Positions 40,031-52,538 of a DNA stretch of 64,000 bases are shown here, one piece after another (position 1 is the stretch's first letter; each line of letters opens with the position of its first letter). The notes below the pieces were generated by a model. It had not been told where the DNA came from. It did not search any database and worked only from the letters and a program-made list of their open reading frames with translations. The stretch spans positions 18,290,001 through 18,354,000 of the forward strand of contig NC_065877.1 of NCBI RefSeq assembly GCF_933775445.1. Reading direction: 5' to 3'. Origin of the DNA: Argentina anserina (lineage: Eukaryota; Streptophyta; Magnoliopsida; Rosales; Rosaceae). The translations under genes and the position numbers were made by a program.

Positions 40031-40396
40031 GAATTTTCGTTTGAAGTTACAGAGTGAAGTTCATTATTTGACTCACTTTTCGGTCATATTCGATATCTTC
40101 ACCATCCAGATCTTAGCACATAATGTATAGACCACTTCTATAGATTTTTATCCAATTTGATGATTGTTTGACCTACTGAAATCATGATTTACACGAATGG
40201 TTCAAGTTGAACATATTTGGTTCGTTAAATGATTTAGTGATGTTTGAACACCTTAACGATTATTAAATTGGATAAAACTTTATCAATAGTGATCTCTACA
40301 TTATGTGCTAAGATATGTACGGTGGAGATGTGAAAGTGTGACTAAAAAAATGAGTTAAATAATGAACTCCACTCTGTAAATTCAAAGCAAACATTC
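40031..40396. mobile_element. Foldback MITE, diverged
   Basis: The left arm (GAATTTTCGTTTGAAGTTAC, then AGAGTGAAGTTCATTATT) matches the reverse complement of the right arm over about 120 bp with moderate divergence. A related half-element is visible at about 42.41-42.51 kb. There is no coding sequence, and no clear target-site duplication could be fixed. Confidence 0.65.
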
Positions 40397-40452
40397 TATG
40401 GATATGGACTGCATATATGGCCCAACATAAAATACGAAATCTACCATCCTTT

Positions 40453-42029
40453 TGATAGGAGCACAAAGTGTGACGTTGTTAATGTATATATGCCCTATTC
40501 TTATGCTTTGTTACTTTTCATTTAGTTGTTTTAGGTTCATATTTGTCATTTCTATGTTCTAAGGAGAGCTATTTCGAATTTAGATGAATTGATGATGAAA
40601 TTGTGCTAAGTGTTAGAACTCTTTATTGAGCTAGGATTCCTTACTCGACTAGGACTTTACTTTCCTATTTTCATTATTTCCTATTCTTTAATCGACGAAT
40701 TCTTTTCAGGAAAGACAAATCATATTTGGAAAGGAAGTAGAGAGGTCGAGATGCATTCCTAGTGAGACAAAGAAATCATATCCGAGTTGAAGAAGGAGAA
40801 GAAGAGGCCGGCCTAGCTATTCCTAGTTGAACAAGGAGAGATGCCGTGCAGCCCTTATGTGTATCCCTATTGGATTTGGTTTCCTACATCAAGTTGGATT
40901 TGGAGTACATGAATCAAAATCCATAACAAAGAAGATTTCAGCTTCCCAATTGGATTCTATCTCCTACAAGGGACGACAAAGAGGGTTTATTTTCTCCTAT
41001 ATATAGAGGCTCGGCCTCCCAATTTAAAGCATCATCAACCTTGCACACAAGCACAAGCCTAGCTCTGCTGAATTAATCCCTCACCCTTCCAAGAAATCCT
41101 AAAACCGATTCCACCATTCTCCACCTTCATCTATAGCCTTGAAGCACGATTGAGAAGAGGTTCCATTCCCCTAGAAGTCTTGGCTACACCTTGTAGAATC
41201 GATTGATTGATAAAGTGTAACCATGATTCTCTCTTTGTTTCAATTCGGTTTTGGTTTTGTTCTTGTTCTTGGATGAGCTTGCGATTTGTGTAGTGTAATC
41301 ATGTTTCAATTTTGTCTATGAAATAGCTACTCGATTCAATTTGTATAAAGATTCGAATTCATGTTTTGGTTTTATGGATTTTCTGTTTTTGGTTTCTGCC
41401 GAGTCTTGTTCTTGATCAATTTCGATATCGTGATGTTATGTATGCGATTGTAGCATGATATTTAGGTTGTTGGATTAAAGACTTATGCTATGAACATGTT
41501 TATTCTTTTCTATATGATTTTCGAAATTGCATGATTGGGGGTTAAGTAGGTAACATACTTGATGAATTCGATATGCATGGCTTTGGGATTATATGGTAAG
41601 ATGAACATGTTAGATTTCAATGAGGCCGAGTGGCAAGACTTGAATGTGTTAAGTGTCTATGCATATAGGTTACTAATTTGGAACTTAGATTGCATGATCC
41701 AACCTTAGTTGTTCATGAGCTAATCTCGGCATGATTCTAAAGATGGACATAGAACTTGTTTCGATTTCTTTATGTGATTTGTTTTGGTGATTGTTTATGT
41801 GTTGGTTGGTTGATCACATGTATATATTAGTTTAGGTTTTATTTTCTGTTTTTATAACTCAATTCGATCCTATATATCAAACCCTTTCATATCTTTATGA
41901 ATTCGTGATAAGTGTTGTGATCCTAAGCCCTGGCTGGATCCCCGGTTTATGAACGATACCCTCTTGCTTTATACTACTAATGATGCGTACATGGTTAAAT
42001 ATTGATGTCGAGTAATCGAGTATTCATCA
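40453..42029 (+). mobile_element. Solo LTR, copy 2, with 5-bp target duplication
   Basis: It starts TGATAGGAGCACAAAGTGTG and ends GAGTATTCATCA, so it has TG...CA termini. It is flanked by CCTTT at 40448-40452 and CCTTT at 42030-42034. It contains no gag or pol, and no tract-plus-primer-site structure was seen, so it reads as a solo LTR of a long-LTR family (Athila-like is a guess from LTR length). Confidence 0.88.
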
Positions 42030-42034
42030 CCTTT

Positions 42035-42909
42035 GACGGTAGGAGATGTCCCTTGTGAAATACTGTAGGGTTAACTGAAGAGTCTATTTTGAATGGGTCA
42101 TATTGATTTACTAAAGACTGATAATTGAGTTTGGATGGTTTGAGAGTAGTACCAAGTGCACTATACCTATTATCAGTTGGTATGAGAGATTGATTTGCAG
42201 AGGGGACTAGGCTGAGTGAAGACTCGGGTAATTCTTTTTTTGACTGGAGAAGGAGATTCAAGATTAACTATTGCTTTTTCGGGATTTCGCCCTTTAAATG
42301 AGGGATTTCTCCCTTTGGATGAGCTGGGCTTCTTCCTTTATATGATATGTGTGTATATGTATACAGAGCCCTTCTATTATGATATCTTTTTTTTGGGTAT
42401 TTTAAAGGGATATGTCATTTCACCAACTTCTCAGTTTCATTTCAACATCTTCACCGTCCAAGTTTTAGGGTCTAATGTGCAGATTACATTTGTAAAATTT
42501 TAGCCAAATTAGTGATGTTTAAGGTACACACATACACACACTTTAAGGTACAAAATTAAGAAAGTAAGAATGTAATTGACTGTACAGTCGAACCTCGATA
42601 AATGATATTCGATAAATTAATAACATCAATTAAATATATAATAATTTTCTCCGATTCTGAGTCAGAACAAGTGTATATTACTAGGATTATGCTAAATGCA
42701 TAAGATAATATGAGAAAGACTTCGTTTATGTTCTAATGAATATATAAAGTAATAATTGATAAAAAAAATTTAAAAACTAATTACACCTTATTTCTTAATT
42801 TATTTTTTTATTTTTTCTTTATATGTGAATCAAAGTTTCAAGTTTCGAAACACACGTGTATCAGATCATGTATGTTTTTTTTTCATTTAGAATTTTTGAA
42901 GCTGCATAA
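42035..42909. other. AT-rich intergenic DNA
   Basis: No gene was recognised. A partial arm related to the 40.03-40.40 kb foldback element lies at about 42.41-42.51 kb. Confidence 0.45.
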
Positions 42910-42918
42910 TTATATATA

Positions 42919-43327
42919 GGGAAAAACTTGCGTACAAACTAGTATGTACGCGTGCGTCCGAACTTTCATTTATTTGCACACTTTGGGAATATAAATACAT
43001 GATTTCAACCGTTCAAAAGTTTAGTTTATTACTAAAGATCATGTTTGCAAAAAATTGATGTAAACAAAAATCGTCTTCATAGTCGATTGCATCAAACAAA
43101 TTGACGGTTGATCATGAGACTACTAACTTTCACCATAACCGTTCATTTGTTTGATGCAATCGACAAAGCAAACGATTTTTGTTTATGTTGATATTTTATA
43201 GAAATGATCTTTAGTAATAAACTAAACTTTTGAACGGTTGAAATCATGTATTTATATTCTCAAAGTGTGCAAATAAATGAAAGTTCGGACGCACGCGTAC
43301 ATACTAGTTTGTACGCAAGTTTTTCCC
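42919..43327. mobile_element. Mutator-type MITE, 409 bp, with perfect 9-bp target duplication
   Basis: The ends GGGAAAAACTTGCGTACAAA are exact inverted repeats. The inverted arms stay nearly identical for about 120 bp (one mismatch, GGGAATA against GAGAATA, near position 70) and weaken toward the centre. TTATATATA flanks the element on both sides (42910-42918 and 43328-43336). Long arms and a 9-bp duplication are diagnostic of Mutator-like elements. There is no ORF. Confidence 0.95.
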
Positions 43328-43747
43328 TTATATATAGGCATCATATGTTCATACCGTACCAAAATAGGAAAGTGTATTAACCTAATTTGATTTGGATTCT
43401 ATATATAGGAATAAAACTTATATTAAAATATATAATAGCAATAAAACTCTCTTTAAAGTAATATATATTCATGTATCGATAATATAATAACACTGCTAAA
43501 ATAATAATTTGTCATAGTCCTGGTATTATTCATTTAAAGAGGTTTTATTATAATGCATTTTAATCTAATTATTTTTAGGTTAGTACTTGAAATCTAAATT
43601 TATGATTGAGATTGAGAAAATACCAATTGCAGCTTTTGACAATCTGAACGGAATAGTTGATGATAGAAAAAATGAATAAAAATAATAATGATGAATGATG
43701 TGAATTGGCATGGGTATAAATTTAAAGAAAAACAAAATGTGGGTTTA

Positions 43748-44482
43748 GAGCATCTTCAATAGCTCTTACATAAATCTTATATTATAAATGATGAAATAAA
43801 AAAAATATAAGAAAATGTTACTAACTCCAATAGCTCTTTTATTTTATCCAACAATTAAATGCATTTCTGCAAAATTTAATGAATTAATAAAAATATTTTT
43901 AATTTTTTAAATAAAGTAAATTATTATTTTTAATTTATTTATCTTCTAAAGAAGACAAGAAGAGAGTGTAAATTCTAAAGGCAAATAATAAAGTTTTGAG
44001 ATTTTTCAATGAATTATACAAAGGCCCTGACTATTAGAACCTCCAAATTTTCTCAAATGACCTCCATGTATTTGAATTATTGAATTACATATATATATTC
44101 CTTTACATAATGAGTAAACATATTAAGGACAATGTGTGTAATTATTCCTTTTTTTTCTTCGCATTGGGCTTCAAATTATTGTTTACTCATATTAAGGACA
44201 ATGTGTGTATAAAAAGAAATATAGATTTATTAAATTCTATAAATAATAGATTGTCGTATTTATTACTTTCTTTATTAATATTTATTTTATAATTTGTCTA
44301 AATAATTAATTTCTATATTTAATAAACTGAAACTATACCTAAGATCGTTTATTTTCATTCTCTTTGTTTCCACTTTCTTTGAGATAGATGATGTTTTTAC
44401 ATGAGCTGTTGGAGTAAAATATTATGTTTTTTTCTCTAAAATAGAGATAATTATAGTTTTACAATAGCTGTGGGAGGTGCTC
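43748..44482. mobile_element. Tourist/Harbinger-like MITE, TTA target
   Basis: The left end GAGCATCTTCAATAGCT and the right end AGCTGTGGGAGGTGCTC are imperfect inverted repeats, flanked by TTA at 43745-43747 and 44483-44485. At 735 bp it is long for a MITE and contains an internal direct repeat, CATATTAAGGACAATGTGTG, at about 44117 and 44188, so it may have been enlarged by duplication. No transposase was seen. Confidence 0.68.
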
Positions 44483-44485
44483 TTA

Positions 44486-46416
44486 ATTTAAAAGAGTGGC
44501 TTCTATATTAGGTTTGTGTCTAATTTTTTCAAAAATAAAACATGCATAATTAGTAAAGACGGTAGTGGTACGCATGATGCCTGCGATGCAGCTTACCTCA
44601 AAATTTTAGTTGCATACTTTCATTCCATTCGAAACAGCCATTGCAAGCGTACCTCCAAATCTTTGCGCTTTCTATTATTACCGGCCATCATCAATCCACC
44701 ATTCACCAAAGGGCACATACTCTCACTGCCAATATGTATGCACTTGAAGCAATCATCTTTCCTGTAAGGGCTTTTCCTTCGACAATATGAGTAAACAATG
44801 TGGCTTAAGTCCTTCCTTAATTCTCACATCTAGTAGGTCATTGGCAGGGCCGGCCCCGAGGGATTTGAAGCCCAATGCGAAGAAAAAAAAGGGTCCTTAC
44901 ACAACAAAAAAAACAAAAAAAAAATAATTTTTTTTCCGGAATTTGGAACCTTGTCAAGTGCAATGCTAGGAGGCTCATCCTCACGCCTGAAATTTTTTAT
45001 TGATATGTTAAAACATGGTAGAATGGGGGGGGGGGACATAAAACCATTACACTCGAAAACAAGTACCAACATGCACCTCTTGTACCTACAATCAGATATG
45101 CTGCTGGGAAACCAAAATTCTAAAAACTCTAAACTCCTAACCTTCTTCTAGTACTTAAAATATCATGTCTTTCCACCATTCTAGCAATCATCACCCTCAA
45201 CACCATGGTTTATGTTCATTTTCCAACAAATACAATTCCTTAACAGTAGCAACCCAGTAAAAAACAATTTTGATTATTCAAAACGACAAAGAGAGCTAGC
45301 TGCACAGACTTAATAGAAGTTTCAAGTCAGTTGTACACACTGAGAGAGGCCAACTACTCTCTTGTGAGACATGCTATAGCAAATTCAAACAAGACAGATT
45401 GAATGTAATTCACTAAAATTCAAAGCGAGTTAAACTTACCAGCAGCATTTCCTATTTGAGTTTGTTGGTTAAATCCAGCTGTCACAGAAATGCAGAGAAT
45501 CATAGTAAAGAGGCCTGGAAAATACTGAAATGCACCTTGCCTATAAAAGCTGCTGAACCACCGAGTCTTGAGATACCAACAGCCACATTAGCTACTAATT
45601 AAGACCATAATATATGTTTTAAGCTCATTAAGACCAATTAACCATATATTACTTAGAAAAAAATTAACAATACATATTCCAGCAAAAAAGTTGGCAGCTA
45701 AAGGGATGAAGCATAAGCAACCATTTCAACAAAAAAAAAAAAAAAAAAATCACCCAGATACTAGTGGGGACCATGTTAGACTCAAATCCCTTTCTTCAAA
45801 GCAAATTATCGAGTTACTGATCGCATATATCCCAAAATGTTGAGAAATTTTTTCAATCTTTACAAACATTGTTTACCAACTAATCTCTATAGTTTCCTTC
45901 TGGAATTTATAAACACTACACAGATCAACCATCAAACTCATGTGCTTTACAAAGCTAGTGAACCCATATGGACCAACTGATCAAGTTCTAAACTTTTGAA
46001 CACTGTAAGATTCTGAAACACTACTTTTACTCAAAAGACTTGAATCTAATGCAAGTTGGTCTGATGGTGTAGTAAACTTCTAAGAGAAATTCAATCAAAT
46101 ACTGAGCGAAAGATTCATTACAGCAAACACAACCCAAATACAAATTAGAACACATCAAAGACAAAACAATAATTTTCAGCTCAAAAACACTAATTGGAAC
46201 AAAACTCAAATTTGCAAAACTCACAAATAAGATACCGAATGAAATCAAAGTCCTAATTCGAGGACATATCATAATTCATAAAACCATTATAATTTAAATG
46301 AACATGCAGTGAGAGAAGTGAAATCAAATCAGAGTTTGGAGTAACAGCCATTAGATCAATGGAATTGAAACAGAGAAAACAGAGTGTGCACCGAGAAAAT
46401 GGAATTGTGAGGATTG
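44486..46416. other. Intergenic DNA, no gene recognised
   Basis: Contains a CAGGGCCGGCCCCGAGGG motif at about 44.85 kb that resembles one hAT end, a G run at about 45.03 kb and an A run at about 45.73 kb. No exon with good splice context was seen on either strand. Confidence 0.4.
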
Positions 46417-46421
46417 ATTGA

Positions 46422-48431
46422 TGATAGATCGTTCGGTTAGAACGTCTATAAAATACCCTGTAAAACATCATCGTTAGTATAGAATAAGCAGGGATCGTTC
46501 AGTCCGGGGAATCAAAAGGGCCTCAACACTTATCATGTTATTGGGGGATTTGATCTGGATTCTAAAACTACAACTGAAAATAAATCCTAAATTACTTATA
46601 TACAATTGATCAACCATTCATCACATAACCAAAACACGAATTCTACTCAAGAAACATGTATGACATGCATAGAACAACATATAGGCAGCATTATTTTCGA
46701 TTCTTCTTAAGTCCATTTCAATTCTAATTCTAATTAGAGTCCGAAGCGGTTCATCTAATCGTTAAGACTTCTTAATTATTTAGAATCAACGAAGCGTTCA
46801 ATCCTAAACATATGCTAAAGAGAGTTCAACATAACGAAGCGTCTAGTTAAACAACAAAGTAGCACATAAGCACATTAAGTCGAATTGGAGACATGTTACA
46901 CAAGCATGGCGTCACTCATCTTGATTAAACATGCAAATTCCTAGAACTATCACAGCCCTATATAAGTATCCATAATTGAAACACGAAGCGCATATTCAAT
47001 TAATGAACACTTTGGTGAATGAAATCGCAACCTTAGGAGAACCATGGCCTTAGCTTTCTCAAGCATTGATTTAGATGTACAAATTCAAGGAATTAATTGA
47101 AATAAAACCTAAATTGAAATCAAAAACCTACTACCCATAGATGCTACACACGACATACACACATATTTCATGAGTTCATGCAATCAAAACATAAAACCAA
47201 AGAAGTCTGAAATTATGTTCTTCATATATGAAACCGAAAATAACATCCAATGATTCATACAATGAATTCGAAATTTGCAGAAAATAAAAAGAAAGATTAC
47301 AAGCCATGGATGAATCACACATTAGAAACTTTCTAGGATGAAGCAAGGATGAATTCGAATTGGTGGAGGAGGAAGATGAGCACGGCTTGGTGATGATGGA
47401 TGAAGGTTTTTGGCTTGAATTTTTTGGATGTATTTAGGCAGCAATTCGGCTTTGTTTGTAAGAGAATGGAGATGAAAAATATGAAGGGAGGCCGAGCTAT
47501 ATATAGAGGAACCAAGGGAGGAGGCTGCTAGGGTTTAGGATGGGCTGATCCATGTATGCACGGCTAAGATCTTTTCTATTGTTTTGGATCGAATGGCTGC
47601 CCTTCTTTTCCTTGTAGAACAAGCTCTTATCTCCTTGATTCTCTCATGGGCTGCACGGCATGGGCTGCTCGGCATGGGCTCTCAACCCTAGCTGAATGGA
47701 AGGCACGGCTGTCTTTGATTGAATGGAAGGATAGCACGGCTGAAACTCCTTCTTTTTCTCTAGATATTATCTCCAAAATTCTGAAATTAATCTCCCTTAA
47801 AAACCTGAATGGTAGCTCGGCATAGGACTCCTTCTCCATGTAGTACACGGCCTCCTTAATTCCCTCCTTGAATTATCTCTTCAAATCTGAAAATAAGAAA
47901 AGAAAAACATAAGTAAAAGATAATTCATTCGAAATTCATGTCTTAATCTAGACAATTGTTGTCTTAAAGGGACACATGTAATAGATGAGCTCAACTAGAT
48001 TAGGAAAGTTTCTAATTTGCAAAAAGGAAACTTACTAGAATAAGTAAGTTACTAGAACAAGGAAGTTCATTTAGGAAAGTTTCGTAATAAGAGTTTGAGT
48101 TCAAGTAGGACTTTGCAAAATGGTACGTTTCCTAGTCTAACAAGGATTCCTAGTGCAAACATAACTCTCAAGATATCGCCAATGCGACCAAAACGTAGAA
48201 AGATGAAAACTCCTAATTCAACTAGGTTTCATAGTCCTATAAGGATTCCTACTCAAACTAGGACTCTAGACCAATTCTTCGTTTTTAACTCGTTTAAGCA
48301 CAAAAACACATCCATAACCATCCAAGACTCCTATTGTGACTCAATGACTCGATATTACAACAATAAGGGTTAAGCAAAGTACAAATGGAGGTAAAAACAT
48401 ATTAAGAACGTAGCACAAAGTGCTCCTATCA
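46422..48431 (-). mobile_element. Solo LTR, copy 3, with 5-bp target duplication
   Basis: On the minus strand it begins TGATAGGAGCACTTTGTGCT at 48431 and ends in CA at 46422. ATTGA flanks both sides (46417-46421 and 48432-48436). It shares interspersed blocks with copies 1 and 2 but is longer (2010 bp) and diverged. There is no coding domain. Short frames inside it are incidental. Confidence 0.88.
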
Positions 48432-48984
48432 ATTGACCGAAGAAAAAGAAGAGCAAAAGTTGAGAAGCCGAGAAGCTTAGAAAAACACTAGTTGAAGGAG
48501 TTGTCGATCAATTTCTCTTTTGTGGGTTTTAATTAATATTACAAATAGAAAAAAAATTAAAACTCTGGGCCTTAGGCCTAATGCGGTCGCACTGGCTGCA
48601 CTGCGTCAAGGCCGGCTATGGTCATTGGTTAGCCTACAACGCATCTCCTACTCAGTTGCATAAGGACAATCTTAGAACCAATTTTGTGGGACCGAAGATC
48701 TATCTCTTCCACCATTGTCGCTCCAATTTCGTGGAACAGATCGATGGTCATTGGTTTAGCTCAGGTCACATTTAGATGTAGAATTCAGGTGTTCTGCCTG
48801 ATCGAGCAATAATAAGAAGTGTTGGTGCTTCGTTATGAGTCTACTAAGTGTCAGCAATTGCAATATTTGTGAACTACCAAAAGAGATTAGGTATTAACGT
48901 TTCATTACGTTATTTGAGGCTCTTCCTTGAACTTAATTATTAGTAATGAGGGCAGCGGTCTTAGTACTTGTCTACTATGTTATC

Positions 48985-49345
48985 ATCATACTTTAATAGA
49001 AGTTCGATATTCTGAGGTAGGGTGCATTCTGACCATTCAAAAAAAATATATCTATACTAAATGGTATTTCTATGGGTCAGTATTTTATAATTTGGGGTTA
49101 TTAGAGGTCAATATTTGGAGTTACTACGGGTCGTATTAAATTATTCAGAGGTTATTAGGGGTCAAAATTTTTTAACTGAAGGTTACTATTAATTAGTAAT
49201 TTATAACTTGCGAGTTATTGATGGGCTTGTATTCACCATTCAGAGTCACTATATGTCAGTATTCTTAAGGATTAATAGATGTTAGTAAATTATGATCATT
49301 GGTTACCGGAGGTCAGTAATAATGGTAATTGAGGTTAGTGATATA
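48985..49345. repeat. Degenerate short-period repeat
   Basis: A motif resembling TTATTAGAGGTCAGTATTT recurs roughly every 30-45 bp with heavy divergence (GGTTATTAGAGGTCAATATTT, GAGGTTATTAGGGGTCAAAA, GGTTACCGGAGGTCAGTAAT and others). It looks like an ancient minisatellite. No coding content. Confidence 0.55.
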
Positions 49346-49459
49346 TTAATGTGGGTTGGGGATTAGTAAATCATATATACAGTTTACAAAATCTATGGTA
49401 AGTGGTTGGTATGGTTCCAACATCAATCAATGAGATTACTCTTTCCCTCTTAATTTAGG

Positions 49460-49780
49460 ATAAAATATTAGTCACTCTTCACAGTTTTACAAACTCGACA
49501 GTTTACTCATTCAAGTTTCAATTTCGACTGATCACTCCTTATACTTTTCAAATTCGAGTAATCTGGTCTTTCTTTTATCTTTCCATCTAATTTGAGTGTT
49601 AAGTCCATCTAATTTCTGTTTACCCAAAACACAACTAAACACTCAAATTGAATGGAAATGACAGAATGACCAGATTGCTCGAATTTAAAAAGTATAAGAA
49701 GTGATCAATTAAAATTGAAATTTGAAGGAGTACATTGTCGAGTTTGTGATAGTTTAAAGAGTGACTAGTATTTTGTTCAT
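49460..49780. mobile_element. Foldback MITE, diverged
   Basis: The left arm AATATTAGTCACTCTTCACAG and following (ACAAACTCGACAGTTTACTC) is the approximate inverse of the right arm (CTCGAATTTAAAAAGTATAA through AGAGTGACTAGTATTTT). The arms span about 140 bp each with a short centre. There are no ORFs, and the target duplication is unresolved. Confidence 0.65.
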
Positions 49781-50968
49781 GAATTTATTAGGCAATATTA
49801 CTGTATTAGGAGAGAGTTATTAGGACATGATCCCACTCCATGCTAGAGTGGCTCTTCAATTGAGTCAAGATCCCTCAAGATTAGTATCAAATGACCATTT
49901 TTTCTTACCATGTAATTATGAGTCCTTATTTATTTATTTTTTCAAATTACATTATTTGATGCCATATTTAATATTTTAGTTCAAGTACCGCATCTGATGT
50001 ACTTGATGATAAATATACTTTACAACATTCACGATCTTTCGTATAAGTGCTTCAACATAACGTATAACTAATTGTTCTACTTCACGAGAGGGAAAATTAT
50101 ATAATAAAACGCTCTATAGTAGGCAATGTGAATAGTGACTATGAAAAGTAGTCATGTACAATAAACGTAAATAGTGATAAAAATGTGAAATCTCAGTAAC
50201 ATTTTAATTACTGCTTTATTATGAACCTAGCTTTAAATTTCTAGGAACTAGCTTTCAACATACCAATAATTTTCACCTAACGACCATTTTGTCTAAACGG
50301 TTACTTTTTTTTTTGGTAGAATCATTGTTGTCCTAGAAAGCAATAAATCTGGGTTCTAATAGTGCATAATAAAAACAGATGAAACATGCAAATTTGACAC
50401 GTGCAAAAAAAAATCAAGTAAAATTACATATTTTTGCGATGGAGTTTTAGGATACCAGATAGAGTTTTATTTATTCAATATTAATACAAATGCATAACTC
50501 AGAGTCTTTCTCTTAGGTAAACAACTAAGCTGTTTAGCTACACATGATTGAAATTTAAATACAAACTTACTTGTAGAAAAAGGCACTCCACACCAGATGA
50601 ATACAACATAGGACACTCACACAGTAGTAAATACACTCACAGTTCACACTATACTATACACTCACAGTTTTACACTCACTATACTAGAACAATAGTAGAC
50701 TCGTTTTCCCTTTTTCCTGAAAGGCTTAAGTTCTTCTGATTTTTCTCTCTTCTAACTTCCCAAGGAAGTTCTTCCTCCTTATATAGCATTCGGACTCCAA
50801 ACAGAAACTAAAACCAACATATGACAGCGAGAGACATATTTATTTTTGTACAGTAAAGTAAATTGTCTTCACTCGTTGGCAACCGCACCTTAAAAGCGAA
50901 TAAGAAAGATTCTTTGTTTGGATGTGTCAGCAGCTTTACTGTTCTTTGTTTGGATGTGTCGACAACTC

Positions 50969-51704
50969 TTACTTTTCCATCATGTTCGTGACATTGAAAT
51001 ATTCCTCATCTGCACAATCATAATTTGCCAATGAATCTTGGCCCTCATCATCGCTTTTTTGCTCTGTGTCATCTTTTTCTTCACCATCTAGATCTGAGTC
51101 ATAAGGAAAAAGATAAGGAATCTTGTATCCTTTTTCTTTCTCAACTTCTTTAGCCATGCTGCGATTTCTGAAGTTTCATCTATTTCATTCCTCATGATAG
51201 TAGAGAAGAAATTACAGGCATCCGGTGGAGGATGATTGTAGCATGTGACTATGATTTTTTCTCCACTAGATAAAAGACTAGACTCATAATCCCTTCAAAC
51301 CATATTTTGATACACATAATGGACATGGCTTTCATCCACAGAATGCTATTGTTGAGATTACCATTTTTTCCGGAATTACTTAAACTATTTATTGGACCCT
51401 GAATAATTCTCATATAATGATATAGAGAAATGTAATTTTTGCGTTCAACTAACACTTCCCATTCCGGAGGGGTAGAAATGAATTTCAATCTCAGGATGCA
51501 TCCATCTGGACGAATGTTCTTTACTGCCTGAGTTATGATTTCTGGGAAACCTTCCATGTCTTCGTTTGTCTTAGTCCAAAGATTGTGCACAAATTCATTC
51601 TCAATAAGCCATAGCTTCTGCTTTTGAGGGTGTTCGGTTTGAACATCTATAAGATATCTCCCATAATATAGGCCATAAATTATTTCCAAGGTTGAATGAA
51701 GCAT
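50969..51704 (-). pseudogene. Endogenous pararetrovirus: degraded downstream ORF
   Basis: Two frames in series, 51249-51704 (about 151 codons) and 50969-51157 (62 codons, very acidic, contains DSDLDGEEKDDTEQKSDDEG), continue downstream of the viral RT/RNase H and basic-protein frames on the same strand. Position suggests the tail of the second ORF of a caulimovirid such as a florendovirus, but I do not recognise a domain. The frames are broken between them. Confidence 0.4.
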
Positions 51705-51779
51705 TTTACCGTCTCCGTTTTGTAGTTAAATTTCCACCAAACTAATTCTTTTAGAGCTCAAACAAGAACTCGTGCGCTT

Positions 51780-52538
51780 TCAGGACCTTCGAAATACTTG
51801 ATCATTGCACCACCTTCCTTTGAATTTTCTATTTCCTTTTCCTTTTCCTTTTTCTTTTGCATGGACACCATACAGTTCTTCTGTTAGGGCATTGAGGCTT
51901 CTCAACAAATTTTCTTCGTCTTCCTCATAGAAAGCTTGAAGAACATTATCTATAACGATCTTATGCTTGAAAGCCAATAGCTTCTCTATTTTGAATACTG
52001 GTTCTTTAAATATCTTTAAAGGATAACCATGAATATTTTTCTTTCCAGTGACATTGACCATTTTTCCCCTAAAAGGGGTTATTCTGTTTTTTGGCAAAGC
52101 AACATCCTTCACCGGACTTGGTATACCTTTACTGTCTGCCGTTTGAGACGGGCTGGCCGGTCCTTTACCTTGAGACCGTTCAGTTGAGGTTGTATCCTTG
52201 GGACATAACTCTTTACCGAGTTTTTCTTCTTCACCAGAACCTTCAGTACCTCTCTCGGACTTCTGATCCCAACCCCCTGGTTGAATCTTGTCTTGAGTTT
52301 TAGCCGGAGTCGATGCAGCTGCTTCATAAGACATAATGAATTGGTAGCCTGATCTGTCATGTAGGGGTCCAACAGTCTTGTTTCCTTTTTTGTATATGTT
52401 CCAAAGACTTTGTGATTCCGATCTCCTGCTCCTAGGATTTCGCCTTTCATCTTCATCTCCTTCTTCTCTTCTAAACGTCAGCATTTCTCTCATAAGAGCG
52501 TCATGCAAGAATTTTTTGTTACCTGCAATCATTTCCAC
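51780..52538 (-). pseudogene. Endogenous pararetrovirus: ORF of unknown function
   Basis: A 252-codon frame with a charged, proline- and serine-rich middle (about residues 70-150) and a C-terminal basic patch (EKGKGKGNRKFKGRW). It lies directly downstream of the caulimovirid RNase H remnant. In florendovirus-type genomes a second ORF of unknown function sits in this place, which is the best reading. It starts at an ATG but is separated from the next frame by stops. No domain was identified. Confidence 0.45.

Noticed and set aside
44849..48623. CAGGGCCGGCCCCGAGGG at 44.85 kb and GGCCGGC at 48.6 kb as the two ends of one large hAT element
   Set aside because: The two ends agree only over a short GC word, no 8-bp target duplication was found, and the interval contains an independent solo LTR, so a single element is not supported.
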